From Actinomycetota bacterium (GTDB lineage: Bacteria > Actinomycetota > Thermoleophilia > Solirubrobacterales > Solirubrobacteraceae): a DNA stretch of 64,000 bases. Where the stretch lies: assembly GCA_009699245.1 (NCBI GenBank), contig WLOQ01000004.1, positions 155,815 to 219,814 of the forward strand, written 5' to 3'. Shown one piece after another: positions 13,575 through 22,971 of this stretch. The notes beneath the pieces were generated by a model. It was not told the origin of the DNA. It saw nothing but the letters and a program-made list of their open reading frames with translations, and ran no database searches. Each line of letters begins with the position of its first letter. Positions within the stretch are counted from its first letter, which is position 1. Position numbers and translations under genes: made by a program.

Positions 13575-14843
13575 GTGCGAGTCGGCGTGTCGTCTCTCAG
13601 GCGCCTGCGCGCCATTCCATCGGGGCGTCCTGAGCTCGCCGCCTTCACCGGTGTCTTCGCCGCGACGCTGCTGTGCTTTCTGGCGATCGGCGCAGTGCTT
13701 CCGACGCTGCCGAAGTACGTCAAAGGGCCGATGGGCGCCGGCGACGTCGCCGTCGGGATCGTCATGGGCGCCTTCGCACTGACCGCGCTGATCGGGCGGC
13801 CCGTGGGTGGGCGACTCGCCGACCGCTTCGGCCGCAAGGTCGTCCTCGGCGCCGGACTCGCCATCGCAGCCGCGTCCGGGCTCCTCCTCTTCCTCCCCTC
13901 CGTCGCCGGACTGATCGTCGCGCGGTTCGCCGTCGGGCTGGGCGAAGGCTGGGTCTTCACCGCTGGGGTCACGTGGATCGTCGACATCGCCCCCGATCGT
14001 CGGCGCGGACAGGCCATCGGGATCTACGGGCTCTCCATCTGGGCCGGGCTGACGTTCGGCGCCATGCTCGGCGTCGGGGCGCAGGCGCTCGGCGGCTACG
14101 ACGCCGTCTGGATCTTCGCCACGGTGCTGCCGCTCATCGGGCTGCTCGTCGCCTGCATCGTGCCCGAGCACCGCACGGCGCGGGCAGCGCAGCCGGTGCC
14201 CGCGGCCGAGACCGCACAGGTGGCCGCCTTCGGAACCCCGTCGACCACCGGGCGGCGCGGCCTAATCCCGCGCGAGACGATCCGGCCGGGCATCGCGCTC
14301 GGCCTCGGCAACCTCGGGTACGGGACGATGGGCGCCTTCGTCGTGCTGCTGCTCGACTGGCGCGGGTTCGGCCATGGGGCGACCGCATTCGTCGCCTTCA
14401 CGGGGTCGCTGTTGCTCACCCGCATCGGCCTCTCGCCCCTGCCCGATCGCATCGGCGCACGCGTCACGGCACTCGGGTCGGGGATCGTCGAAGGGCTCGG
14501 GCTGCTCGGGCTGGCCGTCGCGCACTCACTCCCGGCCGCCCTCGCGGCCTCGGCGCTCATGGGCGCCGGCATGTCGATGCTCTTCCCCGCGCTCGCGATC
14601 CTCGTCGTCGACGGCGTCTCCCCGGAGCGCCGGGGTGCCGCCATGGGCGGATTCACCGCCTTCTTCGACATCGGGTTCGGCCTCGGTGCCCCGTTCGCCG
14701 GAATCATCGTCTCGCTCGGCGAGGGCAACCACTATCCGACCGCGTTCGCGGTGGCCGGCGCCCTGTGCATCCTCGGCGCACTGATCGGGTGGCGTGGCAC
14801 GCAGCCAGCGCCCACTGGGGCGCCCGCGCCCATGCGCGCCTGA
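13575..14843 (+). CDS. MFS transporter
   Basis: Major facilitator superfamily carrier in the cytoplasmic membrane, 422 aa with about 12 hydrophobic segments. The loop 2-3 signature is visible as GRPVGGRLADRFGRKVV, and helix 4/5 carries the RFAVGLGEGWVFTAGVTW stretch. A hydrophilic linker near residues 195-235 separates the two halves. The start is an uncertain GTG at 13575 (another GTG at 13587); no Shine-Dalgarno is seen, so transcription may begin close to the start codon. Substrate unknown. It runs divergently from rpmG and converges on the acyltransferase gene with a 4-nt gap. Confidence 0.85.
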   Translation: MRVGVSSLRRLRAIPSGRPELAAFTGVFAATLLCFLAIGAVLPTLPKYVKGPMGAGDVAVGIVMGAFALTALIGRPVGGRLADRFGRKVVLGAGLAIAAASGLLLFLPSVAGLIVARFAVGLGEGWVFTAGVTWIVDIAPDRRRGQAIGIYGLSIWAGLTFGAMLGVGAQALGGYDAVWIFATVLPLIGLLVACIVPEHRTARAAQPVPAAETAQVAAFGTPSTTGRRGLIPRETIRPGIALGLGNLGYGTMGAFVVLLLDWRGFGHGATAFVAFTGSLLLTRIGLSPLPDRIGARVTALGSGIVEGLGLLGLAVAHSLPAALAASALMGAGMSMLFPALAILVVDGVSPERRGAAMGGFTAFFDIGFGLGAPFAGIIVSLGEGNHYPTAFAVAGALCILGALIGWRGTQPAPTGAPAPMRA

Positions 14844-14847
14844 CGCC

Positions 14848-16002
14848 TCAAGTCGCCGGCGGTGTCGCGGGACGGTTCGCCCCGAAGAGGTGCGTGCGAC
14901 GGCACCATGCGATGGCCGGGCGCTCGACCAGCCTCCAGCTCAACGCGGCCAGCGCCAGCGAGACGGGCAGGCCGACGAGCACCGCGCCCCAGGTGTGCTG
15001 GGGGAGCAGCCCGTGCGCGCGCAGCCAGAGGAGGACCGGCACATGCCAGAGATAGAGGCCGTAGGAGACGAGGCCCGCGGCGGCGAGCGGGCGCGCCGCA
15101 AGCACGCGCGGAGGCCGCGTTGTGGCGAGCGCCACGATCGCGGCGCAGCCGACCGCGGCGGGCAGATCGCGCACGCTCTTGAGGACGTGGGCGAGCTGCG
15201 TCCCCGGTGCGGCGCGCGCATGCAGCCACCCGTCGAGGAGGACGAGCGCCAGCCCGCCGATCGCGAGCAGCGCAGCCGCTCGGCGGCCGGGCGTTCGCCC
15301 GTAGACGAGCACCGCGGCGAGCATCCCGATCGCGAAGTACGGCAGCATCGCAAGCAGGCTCTTGCCGAGCATGATCGACGGCGCGCGCTGGGCGAGCCAG
15401 ACGTTGAAGGCGACGCCGAGTGCCAGCGCCGAGATCGGGACGATCGACTGGCCGATCCTGGTGCGCGCGACGCGCAGCGCGACCCAGCCGAGCAGCGGCA
15501 GCACGAGGTAGAAGGACGCCTCGACCGCGAGGGTCCACATCGGCGGGTCGAGGCGCATGATCGTGTCCCGGCTGAAGTTCTGACCGAAGACGAAGAACAG
15601 CGGCAGGTCCTCCGACAGCGGAAGCCGGACGCCCGGCTCGCCTTCAAGCGGCCAGAGCAGCGCCACCGATCCGACGATCGCCAGCCAATAGGCGGGGACG
15701 ATCCGCCCGATGCGATGTGCCGCGTAGGTCGCGGGACGGGGCGCCAATCCGGCCCCGAGGCGTGCCGCCACCCACGGCCGGAAGAGGAGGAAGCCGGAGA
15801 GCACGAAGAACAGCACGAGGCCGATCCGCAGTTCGGCGGCGATCTGGTCCCCGAGCGAGGCATCGCGCGCCGCCGACGCATCGACCGTCGAGCGCGTGTA
15901 GAGCCAGGCGTGAAAGCCGAAGACGGTGAGTGCGGCCAGCGCGCGCAGGCCGTCGAGCGCGGCGCTGCGCCGGGCGCCGGCTGGTTGCGCGGGGGACGAC
16001 AC
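14848..16002 (-). CDS. acyltransferase 3 family membrane protein (OafA/YrhL type)
   Basis: Multispanning inner-membrane acyltransferase that typically O-acetylates cell-surface or secreted glycans. It has the N-terminal LDGLRALAALTVFGFHAW motif with the family's conserved His, then FFVLSGFLLFRPW and RIGRIVPAYW with the conserved Arg pattern, followed by about eight more hydrophobic helices. Start set at GTG 16002: longer versions would overlap the divergent membrane-protein gene starting at 16091. No Shine-Dalgarno supports any candidate. Acceptor unknown. Confidence 0.8.
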   Translation of the reverse strand: MSSPAQPAGARRSAALDGLRALAALTVFGFHAWLYTRSTVDASAARDASLGDQIAAELRIGLVLFFVLSGFLLFRPWVAARLGAGLAPRPATYAAHRIGRIVPAYWLAIVGSVALLWPLEGEPGVRLPLSEDLPLFFVFGQNFSRDTIMRLDPPMWTLAVEASFYLVLPLLGWVALRVARTRIGQSIVPISALALGVAFNVWLAQRAPSIMLGKSLLAMLPYFAIGMLAAVLVYGRTPGRRAAALLAIGGLALVLLDGWLHARAAPGTQLAHVLKSVRDLPAAVGCAAIVALATTRPPRVLAARPLAAAGLVSYGLYLWHVPVLLWLRAHGLLPQHTWGAVLVGLPVSLALAALSWRLVERPAIAWCRRTHLFGANRPATPPAT

Positions 16003-16090
16003 GGCGCCGAGCCTAATGGGCACAGAGTGGGATCTCCCGCCCGGCACCCCTGGTAGCGTCGTCGCGTCCGCAACAGGGAGCATGACCATC

Positions 16091-17494
16091 ATGGCCGGGA
16101 GCGAGCACGATCAGGACGCACCGACACAGGTACAGCCGCCCGCGGCTGACACCGGTGCACGCACGCCCTGGGAGGCATCGCGGGGACGTCGCATCGCTGT
16201 CCGGTCACTGATCGGCCTTGCCGTCATCGTCGGGCTCCTCTCGATGTTCGCGGTCTGGAGCCGCCAGGAGGTCCTGAACACGAACCAGTGGACGAAGACG
16301 AGCTCCGCGCTGCTCGAGGACCCGGCGGTGCGCGACCAGGTCGCCACCTACCTCACCGACCAGCTCTACTCGAACGTCAACGTCCAGGCTGAGATCGAGA
16401 AGCAGCTCCCCCCGGCGCTCGACCGGATCGCGCCGGCCGCCTCAGCGGCGCTGCGCAACCTCGTCGATGACCTCGCGCAGCGCGCGCTCGAGAACCCCAC
16501 CGTCCAGTCGGCGTGGGCCGATGCCAACCGCGCCGCGCACGAGCAGCTCGTCCAGGTCATCGAGGGTGGTGGACCGCTCGTGGGCACGCAGGACGGCGTG
16601 GTCACCCTCGACCTCAGCCTCCTCGTCAAGCGCATCGGCGAGCGCGTCGGGCTCCCCCAGTCGCTGATCTCCCAGATTCCGCCCAGCGCCGGCAAGCTCA
16701 CGATCCTCAAGTCTCAGGAGCTCAAGACCGCGCAGAACGGCGCGAAGGTCCTCAAGGCACTCGCCTGGATCCTCGGGCCGCTCGCCCTGCTGCTGCTCGC
16801 CCTGGCGGTCTTCCTCGCCACCGGCCATCGGCGTCAGACGCTCATGTCGGCCGGTCTCGCGGCGGTCAGCGTCGGCCTGCTCGTGCTGGTCGCCCGCAAC
16901 GTCGTCGGCTCCGGCGTGACCAACGCGCTCATCGACGAGGAGTCGCTGAAGCCCGCGGTCAGCGCCGTCTGGTCCATCAGCACCGATCTGCTCAAGGGGC
17001 TCGCGTGGCAGGCCGTGGTCCTCGGCCTCGCGCTGGTCCTCGCCGCCTGGATCGCCGGCCCGAGCAAGGCGGCGACCGGACTGCGACGCCGGCTCGCACC
17101 GACGCTGCGTGACCGCCCCGAGGTCGCCTTCGCCGGGCTCGGCGCGCTGCTGCTCATCCTCATTGCCTGGGGGCCGACTCCCGGCTTCCATCGCCCGCTC
17201 TTCATCCTCATCCTGCTCATCGCAGCCCCGCTCGGGCTGTGGGCGCTGCAGCGCGAGACGCTGGCGGAGTTTCCCGCCGGGACGAGCGGCGTCGGCAGCG
17301 GTCTGAGTCTGCGCGCCCGCGCGTCGGGTTTCGCCGCGTCACTGCGCGGGAGCGACGAGCCCACCGAGGCGACGAGCCGGGTGGAGCGCCTCGAGCGGCT
17401 CTCATCGCTCCATCAGGGCGGCGCCTTGAGCGACGCGGAGTTCGCGGCCGAGAAGCAGCGGCTCATGCAGGACGGCGACGGCCCGGGCGCGTAG
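16091..17494 (+). CDS. integral membrane protein with C-terminal SHOCT-like motif
   Basis: About 467 aa, function unknown. One transmembrane helix near residues 36-56 is followed by an approximately 175-residue presumably extracytoplasmic region with helical, Gln/Asp/Ala-rich sequence. Several more helices follow, roughly in the middle and later third, then a cytoplasmic tail. The tail ends in LERLSSLHQGGALSDAEFAAEKQRLM, a typical SHOCT motif that often mediates oligomerisation. Start: the ATG at 16091 has GGGAG 10 nt upstream; the ATG at 16082 lies only 1 nt after it and is disfavoured. Proteins of this architecture are common in actinobacteria without assigned function. Confidence 0.75.
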   Translation: MAGSEHDQDAPTQVQPPAADTGARTPWEASRGRRIAVRSLIGLAVIVGLLSMFAVWSRQEVLNTNQWTKTSSALLEDPAVRDQVATYLTDQLYSNVNVQAEIEKQLPPALDRIAPAASAALRNLVDDLAQRALENPTVQSAWADANRAAHEQLVQVIEGGGPLVGTQDGVVTLDLSLLVKRIGERVGLPQSLISQIPPSAGKLTILKSQELKTAQNGAKVLKALAWILGPLALLLLALAVFLATGHRRQTLMSAGLAAVSVGLLVLVARNVVGSGVTNALIDEESLKPAVSAVWSISTDLLKGLAWQAVVLGLALVLAAWIAGPSKAATGLRRRLAPTLRDRPEVAFAGLGALLLILIAWGPTPGFHRPLFILILLIAAPLGLWALQRETLAEFPAGTSGVGSGLSLRARASGFAASLRGSDEPTEATSRVERLERLSSLHQGGALSDAEFAAEKQRLMQDGDGPGA

Positions 17495-17501
17495 CCCGGG
17501 C
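17481..17501. terminator. GC-rich hairpin between convergent genes
   Basis: 8-bp perfect stem GCCCGGGC / GCCCGGGC with a 5-nt loop, overlapping the stop codon of the upstream plus-strand gene and 18 nt from the P450 stop. Could end both transcripts. No T-run. Confidence 0.4.
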
Positions 17502-17518
17502 AGCACGGCGCCGTTCGA

Positions 17519-18763
17519 TCAGGCGCCCCACTCCACCTGGAGGTGCTTGAGCAGCACCGCCACGAGGGTGCGCTCGTAGTCCAGCTCCTGGCCGGCAACG
17601 ACGCGCAGGCCGGGGATGCGCTCGTAGAGCACCGCCATGCCAATCGGCGCCTCAGCGCGCGTCAGCGGCGCCCCAAGGCACTTGTGACGCCCCTTGCCGA
17701 AGCCGAGGTGCTCACCGGCATCGGTGCGCTGGACGTCGAAGTGGTTGGGGCAGCCGTAGCGCGCTTCGTCGCGGTTGGCGCCGGAGACGCCGAGCCAGAC
17801 GAGTGAGCCCGCTGGGATCGTCACATCGGAGAGCGTCACGTCCTTCGTGACAATGCGGAAGATGCCGTGGGTCGGCGTGCGGAAGCGGATGCCCTCCTCG
17901 CAGGCGGGGGCCCACAGCGACGGGTCGGCCTTCACGGCCTCGAGCTGCGCCGGGTCCTTGTCGAACGCGATGACCATCTGGCCCATGAGGTTCGCCGTGG
18001 TGTCGGTGCCGGCGAAGAGGAGCTCCGTGAGGTGGGTGAGAATCTCGTCGTTGCTGAAGACGAGCTCCCCGTCCTCCCCGTTGACGGTGGCCATCTGCGA
18101 GACGATGTCCTCGCCCGGAGCGGCGCGGCGCGCGTCGACGATCGAGCTGAGGTACTCGCGGGCCTTCGCCATCCGCTCCCAGCGCATGTTGCGCTCCTCC
18201 TCCGACATCGGCGAGATCGCGTCGGAGACGACGGCTCCCTGATCGTCGACGAGCTGGCGGAGCATCGGCAGGTCGTCGGTCGGCATGTCCATCAGGTGGA
18301 CGATGCTGCGCAGCGACACCTGGTAGCAGTACTGCGTCATGAGGTCCGCCTTGCCGTCGGCGATGAACTCGTCGATCAGGTCGTGGCAGATCTGGCGGAT
18401 CGGCGCCTCGAGCGCCTCCATGCGGCTGCGAACGAAGGCCTTGTTGATGAGCTTGCGGCGCTCGGTGTGCCGCGGCGGGTCCTGCGAGATCAGCGAGCCG
18501 GTGCCGAAGAACCCCGGCGGGACGCGGTCCTGGAACTGCTCAGGGACGGGAACGTCGGCGAGCGAGTTGTTCGAGAACGTCTCGAAGTCACCGAGCGCCT
18601 TGTCGATGTCCTCGTAGCGCGTAATCGCCCAGAAGCCGAAGGGCTCGGCGAAGAACACCGGCGACTCGCGCTGCGCGCGCTGCAGAATCTCGTAGGGATC
18701 CGCGATGAATTCGGGGGCAAGCGGATTGAAGTCTGCTGGGCCTGCGGGGGCTGCCTGGGACAT
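17519..18763 (-). CDS. cytochrome P450
   Basis: Soluble bacterial heme monooxygenase, 414 aa, full length. The I-helix oxygen-activation motif is LFAGTDTTANLM, the K-helix ExxR is in EEGIRFRTPT, and the heme loop FGKGRHKCLG has the axial ligand C362. AAGGAG precedes the ATG by 5 nt. It follows an SDR gene by 36 nt on the same strand, so the pair may oxidise the same substrate (hydroxylation, then alcohol oxidation). Redox partners are not encoded nearby. It lies outside the large catabolic island and its substrate is unknown. Confidence 0.95.
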   Translation of the reverse strand: MSQAAPAGPADFNPLAPEFIADPYEILQRAQRESPVFFAEPFGFWAITRYEDIDKALGDFETFSNNSLADVPVPEQFQDRVPPGFFGTGSLISQDPPRHTERRKLINKAFVRSRMEALEAPIRQICHDLIDEFIADGKADLMTQYCYQVSLRSIVHLMDMPTDDLPMLRQLVDDQGAVVSDAISPMSEEERNMRWERMAKAREYLSSIVDARRAAPGEDIVSQMATVNGEDGELVFSNDEILTHLTELLFAGTDTTANLMGQMVIAFDKDPAQLEAVKADPSLWAPACEEGIRFRTPTHGIFRIVTKDVTLSDVTIPAGSLVWLGVSGANRDEARYGCPNHFDVQRTDAGEHLGFGKGRHKCLGAPLTRAEAPIGMAVLYERIPGLRVVAGQELDYERTLVAVLLKHLQVEWGA

Positions 18764-18799
18764 GGAGTCTCCTTGTGAGCTGAATGCTGACCCTGGACG

Positions 18800-19579
18800 C
18801 TACATGACCAGGTCGCCGCTGCCGCGCGCCTCCTCCAGCGCCGCAACGAGCTGCGGGGTGTTGGCGAAGAGGTACTCGTAGCGCTTGGGGTCGGCCTGGA
18901 AGATGCCCCCGAGGAAGCGTGCGACCGGGTCCGGGAAGATGTCGTCCTGCCCCGCCTCCACACCGTCGAGAATCCCCGTCGCGACCGTCATCGGGGAGGA
19001 CTTCGGCGCGTCGATGCCCTTGAGCATGTCGGTGTCGATCCCGCCCGGGTAGACGCCGCTGAGCACGATCCCGCGAGCCGCGAGCGCGGGGCGCAGCGAC
19101 TGCGTGAGCGAGTGGGTCGCGGCCTTGCTGGCGGAGTAGCCGTCCATCCCGAGCGAGCCGGCGAACGACTGGAGCGACATGACGTTCACGATTGCCCCGC
19201 CGCCGTTCCCCTCGACGACCGGCGTAAACGCGCGGACCATGTCGAAGGTCCCCATCGTGTTGGTCATCAGCTCGTCGAGGATGCTCTGCCGCGGCGCATC
19301 AAGGCCGGGGACGAACTGCGCGATCGCTGCATTGTTGATCACGAGCGTCACGTCTGATGCGACGCCCGCTGCCGCGTCGATGAGCGCGCCGCGTGTGAGG
19401 TCGAGCTCGACGGGGATGACCCGCTGCGGGTCGAGGGCGATGACCGGCTCGAGCGTCGCGGGCGTGCGGGCGGCCGCATAGACCGTGGCGGCGCCGCGCT
19501 CAAGGAGCGCCTCGACGAGCTCGCGCCCGACGCCGCGGTTGCTTCCGGTGACGATGGCGACCGACCCAGCGATCTGCAT
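18800..19579 (-). CDS. short-chain dehydrogenase/reductase
   Basis: NAD(P)-dependent oxidoreductase, 259 aa. It has the TGSNRGVG cofactor loop, the NNAA motif, Ser in the NVMSLQSF strand and the YSASK catalytic pair. GGAGGAG precedes the ATG at 19579; the longer frame would run through the tRNA gene and is rejected. The C-terminal ~60 residues are more divergent than in typical reductases. Likely co-transcribed with the P450. Confidence 0.88.
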   Translation of the reverse strand: MQIAGSVAIVTGSNRGVGRELVEALLERGAATVYAAARTPATLEPVIALDPQRVIPVELDLTRGALIDAAAGVASDVTLVINNAAIAQFVPGLDAPRQSILDELMTNTMGTFDMVRAFTPVVEGNGGGAIVNVMSLQSFAGSLGMDGYSASKAATHSLTQSLRPALAARGIVLSGVYPGGIDTDMLKGIDAPKSSPMTVATGILDGVEAGQDDIFPDPVARFLGGIFQADPKRYEYLFANTPQLVAALEEARGSGDLVM

Positions 19580-19656
19580 GACTCTCCTCCGGCTGACAGT
19601 GCCGGGCGACCCTATCCGCGAGACGGCCGGGCGGGCAACTGCGGGCGCGGCGCGCA

Positions 19657-19729
<73 letters not shown>

Positions 19730-19791
19730 GCGAGCGAGGGAGGGTAGCGGGGCGGCGCGGTGAGCGTCCGGCGCCCGGATAGAGTCGGCCC

Positions 19792-20244
19792 GTGACCCAC
19801 GGTGCGACGGTGACGGCGATCCACCTGATCGCCCTCCACGGCGGGTCTGCGGCGGCATGCGACGAGGTCGAGGCGGTTGCAGGCGCAGGGCTGCGTGGTG
19901 ACCGGCACTTCGCCGTCGATGCGCCGCCCAAGCGGCAGCTCACGCTGATCGCCGCGGAGACGCTCGAGGCACTCGAGCGTGGCGGGATGGCGCTCGCCCC
20001 GGGCGAGACGCGCCGTCAGCTCGTGACCGCGGGCGTGGACCTCGAGGGGCTCCTCGGGCGGCGCTTTCTGATCGGCGAGGCCGAATGCCGCGGCGTCGAG
20101 CCGTGCGAGCCGTGTGCCCACCTCGAGCGCCTCACCCAGTGCTCAGGGCTGATGCGCGCGCTGGCGCACCGCGGCGGCATCCACGCCGAGATCCTGACGA
20201 GCGGGACGATCCGGGTCCGCGATCGCGTCGTCGCGCTCGACTGA
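19792..20244 (+). CDS. MOSC-domain protein
   Basis: 150-aa stand-alone MOSC (molybdenum cofactor sulfurase C-terminal) domain protein, the family of YiiM/YuaD. It shows the GLRGDRHF turn, the QLTLIAAETLEAL strand-helix and a conserved Cys region (GVEPCEPCAHLE) that in relatives handles sulfur. The start is GTG at 19792; no strong ribosome-binding site is visible. Likely cytoplasmic, possibly in molybdenum-cofactor or N-hydroxylated compound metabolism; no molybdoenzyme gene is nearby. Confidence 0.8.
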   Translation: MTHGATVTAIHLIALHGGSAAACDEVEAVAGAGLRGDRHFAVDAPPKRQLTLIAAETLEALERGGMALAPGETRRQLVTAGVDLEGLLGRRFLIGEAECRGVEPCEPCAHLERLTQCSGLMRALAHRGGIHAEILTSGTIRVRDRVVALD

Positions 20245-20290
20245 CACGCCGCAAGCGCGCCTTCAGCCGGCGCGTACGAGGGTCGATACC

Positions 20291-21130
20291 GTGATGATGG
20301 TCCTGATGCGCGGCCCCTCCACACGCACGAGACTCGCGGCGCTCGCGCTGACCGGCGTCCTCATCGGCGCGCTGCCGGCGTCCGCTGCGCTCGCGCGGTC
20401 CCCGCTCTCGAGGCCCACGTGGCTCTCGCGCGTGACGGTGACCGAGTATTTCCCCGCGCCCGAGGCGTGGTTCATCGGGAAAGCGGTCACCACGCCGGGC
20501 CTTGAGCGCAAGAGCCGGGTCGACTGGCTCTACTCGGCGCGCGGTGTCGCGATGGAGGGCGATGGGATCGGCCTTGATGGCAAGGAGTACCACATCGCCA
20601 CCGTCGGAACGTCATCCTGGATCACCGCGCGGGGACGCAAGGCGCGCTTCGGAGTCGGGGGCGCGTTCGCGCCATTCTGGCGCACCGAGGGCTTCTGGCG
20701 TAACACCGCGGGCGCCGTGACCTTCCCGCTCCTTGAGGGCGGCTGGTTCAACGGCAGGGGACGCCGCTTCGTGAAGCCGGAGGGCATCACCTTCGCTGAG
20801 GGCCCCTCGCGGCCACTGCGCTTCTACCGCAGCGTCGCGGTGGACCGGCGCCTCATCCCCCTAGGCAGCCTCGTCTACGTGCCGGCGTACAAGCCGATGA
20901 ATAAGGACGGCTGGTTCCGCGCAGACGACACGGGGAGCGCGATCATCGGGCGCCACCTCGACGTGTACCGCCGGCCTCCGGTGTCCTCCTCGGACACCGG
21001 CCGCTACCTGCGCGACAACCGCATCTTCGTCGTGCCCGCCGAGGACGTCGCCGAGTACGTCAAGGCCGCCCGCAGCGCCCGGTCAGGAATCCCTCCCATC
21101 CCAGCGTGGCTCGTGCGCGCACCGCGCTGA
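20291..21130 (+). CDS. secreted 3D-domain (double-psi beta-barrel) protein
   Basis: About 279 aa with an N-terminal signal peptide (Arg-rich start, then hydrophobic TRLAALALTGVLIGALPASAALA). The C-terminal half carries the 3D motif region: RLIPLGSLVYVPAYK, then FRADDTGSAIIGRHLDVY with the Asp-Asp-Thr-Gly and final Asp residues typical of MltA/RpfB-type 3D domains. These domains bind or cleave cell-wall glycan. Start is GTG at 20291, with ATG codons just after; the exact start is uncertain. Predicted role is cell-wall turnover outside the membrane. Confidence 0.75.
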   Translation: MMMVLMRGPSTRTRLAALALTGVLIGALPASAALARSPLSRPTWLSRVTVTEYFPAPEAWFIGKAVTTPGLERKSRVDWLYSARGVAMEGDGIGLDGKEYHIATVGTSSWITARGRKARFGVGGAFAPFWRTEGFWRNTAGAVTFPLLEGGWFNGRGRRFVKPEGITFAEGPSRPLRFYRSVAVDRRLIPLGSLVYVPAYKPMNKDGWFRADDTGSAIIGRHLDVYRRPPVSSSDTGRYLRDNRIFVVPAEDVAEYVKAARSARSGIPPIPAWLVRAPR

Positions 21131-21148
21131 CCGAGCCGGGCGACGCGA

Positions 21149-22321
21149 TCAGGGGCGCAGCTCGAGCCGCTCGCGGTAGCCGAGCAGCTCGCTGACCGTC
21201 ACGAAGGTGTAGCCGCGGCGGCGCAGTCCCGCGATCACGCGCGGCGCGGCAGCAAGCGTCTGTGCCCGGGGGCCGCCGCCGTCGTGCGACAGGATGATCG
21301 CTCCCGGACCGGTCTGGCGCAAGACCCGAGCGACGATGTGGTCCGCTCCCGGCCGCTTCCAGTCGAGGGGGTCGACCGACCAGAGGATCGACGTCAGACC
21401 GGCTGCCCGAGTGCGCTCGACGAGATCAGGTCCGGTCGATCCGTACGGGGGCCGGAACACGCACGGCGTGTACCCCGTGACGCTCTGGATCACGGCATTC
21501 GTCTCGCGCAGCTGCCGAGACGCGCGCGCCCCTCCGCGGCCGAGGTCCGCGTGGTCCCACGAGTGGTTCCCGATCTCATGCCCTTCGGCGAGCACGCGGC
21601 GCACGACGTCTGCGTGCGCCTCGACCTGCCTGCCGATCATGAAGAACGTCGCCGGGACATCCAGGCGCTGGAGCGTGTCGAGGAGCGCCGCGGTGTCGGC
21701 GGACGGCCCGTCGTCGTAGGTCAAGGCGATCCGCTTACCCGGCGCGCCCCGCCGGACCTCCGTGGGACCACTGGCGACGCACCCGACGACGCTGACGCGC
21801 ATGACGCGGCCCGGATAGTCGGTCCCGCTCTCGCGTGGGGCCCGCGACCGGCAGAGCGCGACTCGATCGCAGCCATCCGGCGTCGCCGCGACGCGCCACG
21901 AGACCGATCCGGGCTCGAGCCCCACGTCCGCCGGGCGCCAGCGCACCCGCAGGATTCCCGCCTTGGGTTGGCCGATCACACCGGCGAGGGCGCGCTGGTC
22001 GCGCCGCAGGCGCCAAGCAGTGCCGCTGCGCGTGACGCAGATCACTGCCGCCTCCTGCATCTGCCTCACATGGAGGCAGATACGTCCGCCGTCGTCGAAG
22101 TCCGCCGGGTCGATCGACCGGGTCGCGCGGACCGTGAGGACAAGGTCGCGATTGACCTGCCCGAGCGCGACCGATTGCAGCTCGACGGGCGTGCCGTCGG
22201 ACTGCAGGGCATGGAGCGCACCGCCGGTCGATGCGGCTTGTGCGGCAGCAGCAGGAAGCACCGACGCCGTTGCGAGCGCCGCGATCGTGAGCGTCCGCAA
22301 CCGCATCGGTGACCCGCTCAC
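21149..22321 (-). CDS. polysaccharide deacetylase (NodB domain), secreted
   Basis: Signal peptide (MRLRTLTIAALATASVL onward) followed by a ~150-residue N-terminal region of unknown fold, then a carbohydrate esterase 4 domain. All five CE4 motifs can be read: TYDDGPS (base and metal Asp), HSWDH (two metal His), RPPYG, DPLDW and LSHDGGG. It should remove N-acetyl groups from peptidoglycan or another glycan outside the cell. Start is GTG 22321 or ATG 22306; the ATG gives a more typical signal peptide. It lies 3 nt after the FKBP lipoprotein stop, so the two are likely co-transcribed. Confidence 0.9.
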   Translation of the reverse strand: MSGSPMRLRTLTIAALATASVLPAAAAQAASTGGALHALQSDGTPVELQSVALGQVNRDLVLTVRATRSIDPADFDDGGRICLHVRQMQEAAVICVTRSGTAWRLRRDQRALAGVIGQPKAGILRVRWRPADVGLEPGSVSWRVAATPDGCDRVALCRSRAPRESGTDYPGRVMRVSVVGCVASGPTEVRRGAPGKRIALTYDDGPSADTAALLDTLQRLDVPATFFMIGRQVEAHADVVRRVLAEGHEIGNHSWDHADLGRGGARASRQLRETNAVIQSVTGYTPCVFRPPYGSTGPDLVERTRAAGLTSILWSVDPLDWKRPGADHIVARVLRQTGPGAIILSHDGGGPRAQTLAAAPRVIAGLRRRGYTFVTVSELLGYRERLELRP

Positions 22322-22324
22322 CCG

Positions 22325-22921
22325 CTACTTCGCTGCAGCAGCCTTGACCTTGAGGAGATCGACGTCGAAGACGAGCGCTGCGTTCGCCGGGATCGACGGC
22401 GGCGAGCCCTGGGCGCCGTAGGCGAGATCGGCGGGGATGATGAGGCGGCGACGACCGCCCTCCTTCATCCCGACGATGCCCTGGTCCCAGCCGGAGATGA
22501 CCTGACCGCCGCCGAGCGTGAACGTGAAGGGCTTGTTCCCCGAGGCCTCCTTCCAGGAGGTGTCGAACTCCTTGCCGTTGGCGTAGAGCACGCCGACGTA
22601 CTGGACGTCGACGGTGTCGCCGGTCTTCGCCTCGGCGCCGGTCCCGACGATCAGGTCCTGGACGACGAGGTCGACCGGGGGCTTGCCGGACTGCTTTGCA
22701 ATCGCCGGCTTGGTCTTGATGTCGGCCTCGCCCGCGGAGGGCTTGACCACGACGGCCTTGATCGTCAGATCCTGCGCCTTGGGCGGGTTCTTGAGCTGCT
22801 CGCGCGCCTGGGCGGCGGCCTTGTCGGCCTGGCTCGAATCCGTCCCGCCGCAGCCTGCCAGCAGGGCGAGCGCGGCGAGGCCGAGGAGGATCGGGGAGAT
22901 GAAGCGGCTGGACAGGGTCAT
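22325..22921 (-). CDS. FKBP-type peptidyl-prolyl isomerase lipoprotein
   Basis: 198 aa from the ATG at 22921. The N-terminal signal ends in the lipobox LLAGC with C24, so it is predicted to be membrane-anchored outside the cytoplasm. After a ~65-residue linker comes an FKBP domain: VGTGAEAKTGDTVDVQYVGVL, FTLGGGQVISGWDQGIVGMKEGGRRRLIIPADLAYG and ALVFDVDLLKV. It should catalyse prolyl cis-trans isomerisation of exported proteins. The long upstream frame overlaps the next gene and is not used. Confidence 0.92.
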   Translation of the reverse strand: MTLSSRFISPILLGLAALALLAGCGGTDSSQADKAAAQAREQLKNPPKAQDLTIKAVVVKPSAGEADIKTKPAIAKQSGKPPVDLVVQDLIVGTGAEAKTGDTVDVQYVGVLYANGKEFDTSWKEASGNKPFTFTLGGGQVISGWDQGIVGMKEGGRRRLIIPADLAYGAQGSPPSIPANAALVFDVDLLKVKAAAAK

Positions 22922-22971
22922 GTGGGTGAAGGTGATAGCACGATGGGCGCCTGGAGGACGCCAGCGCCCCG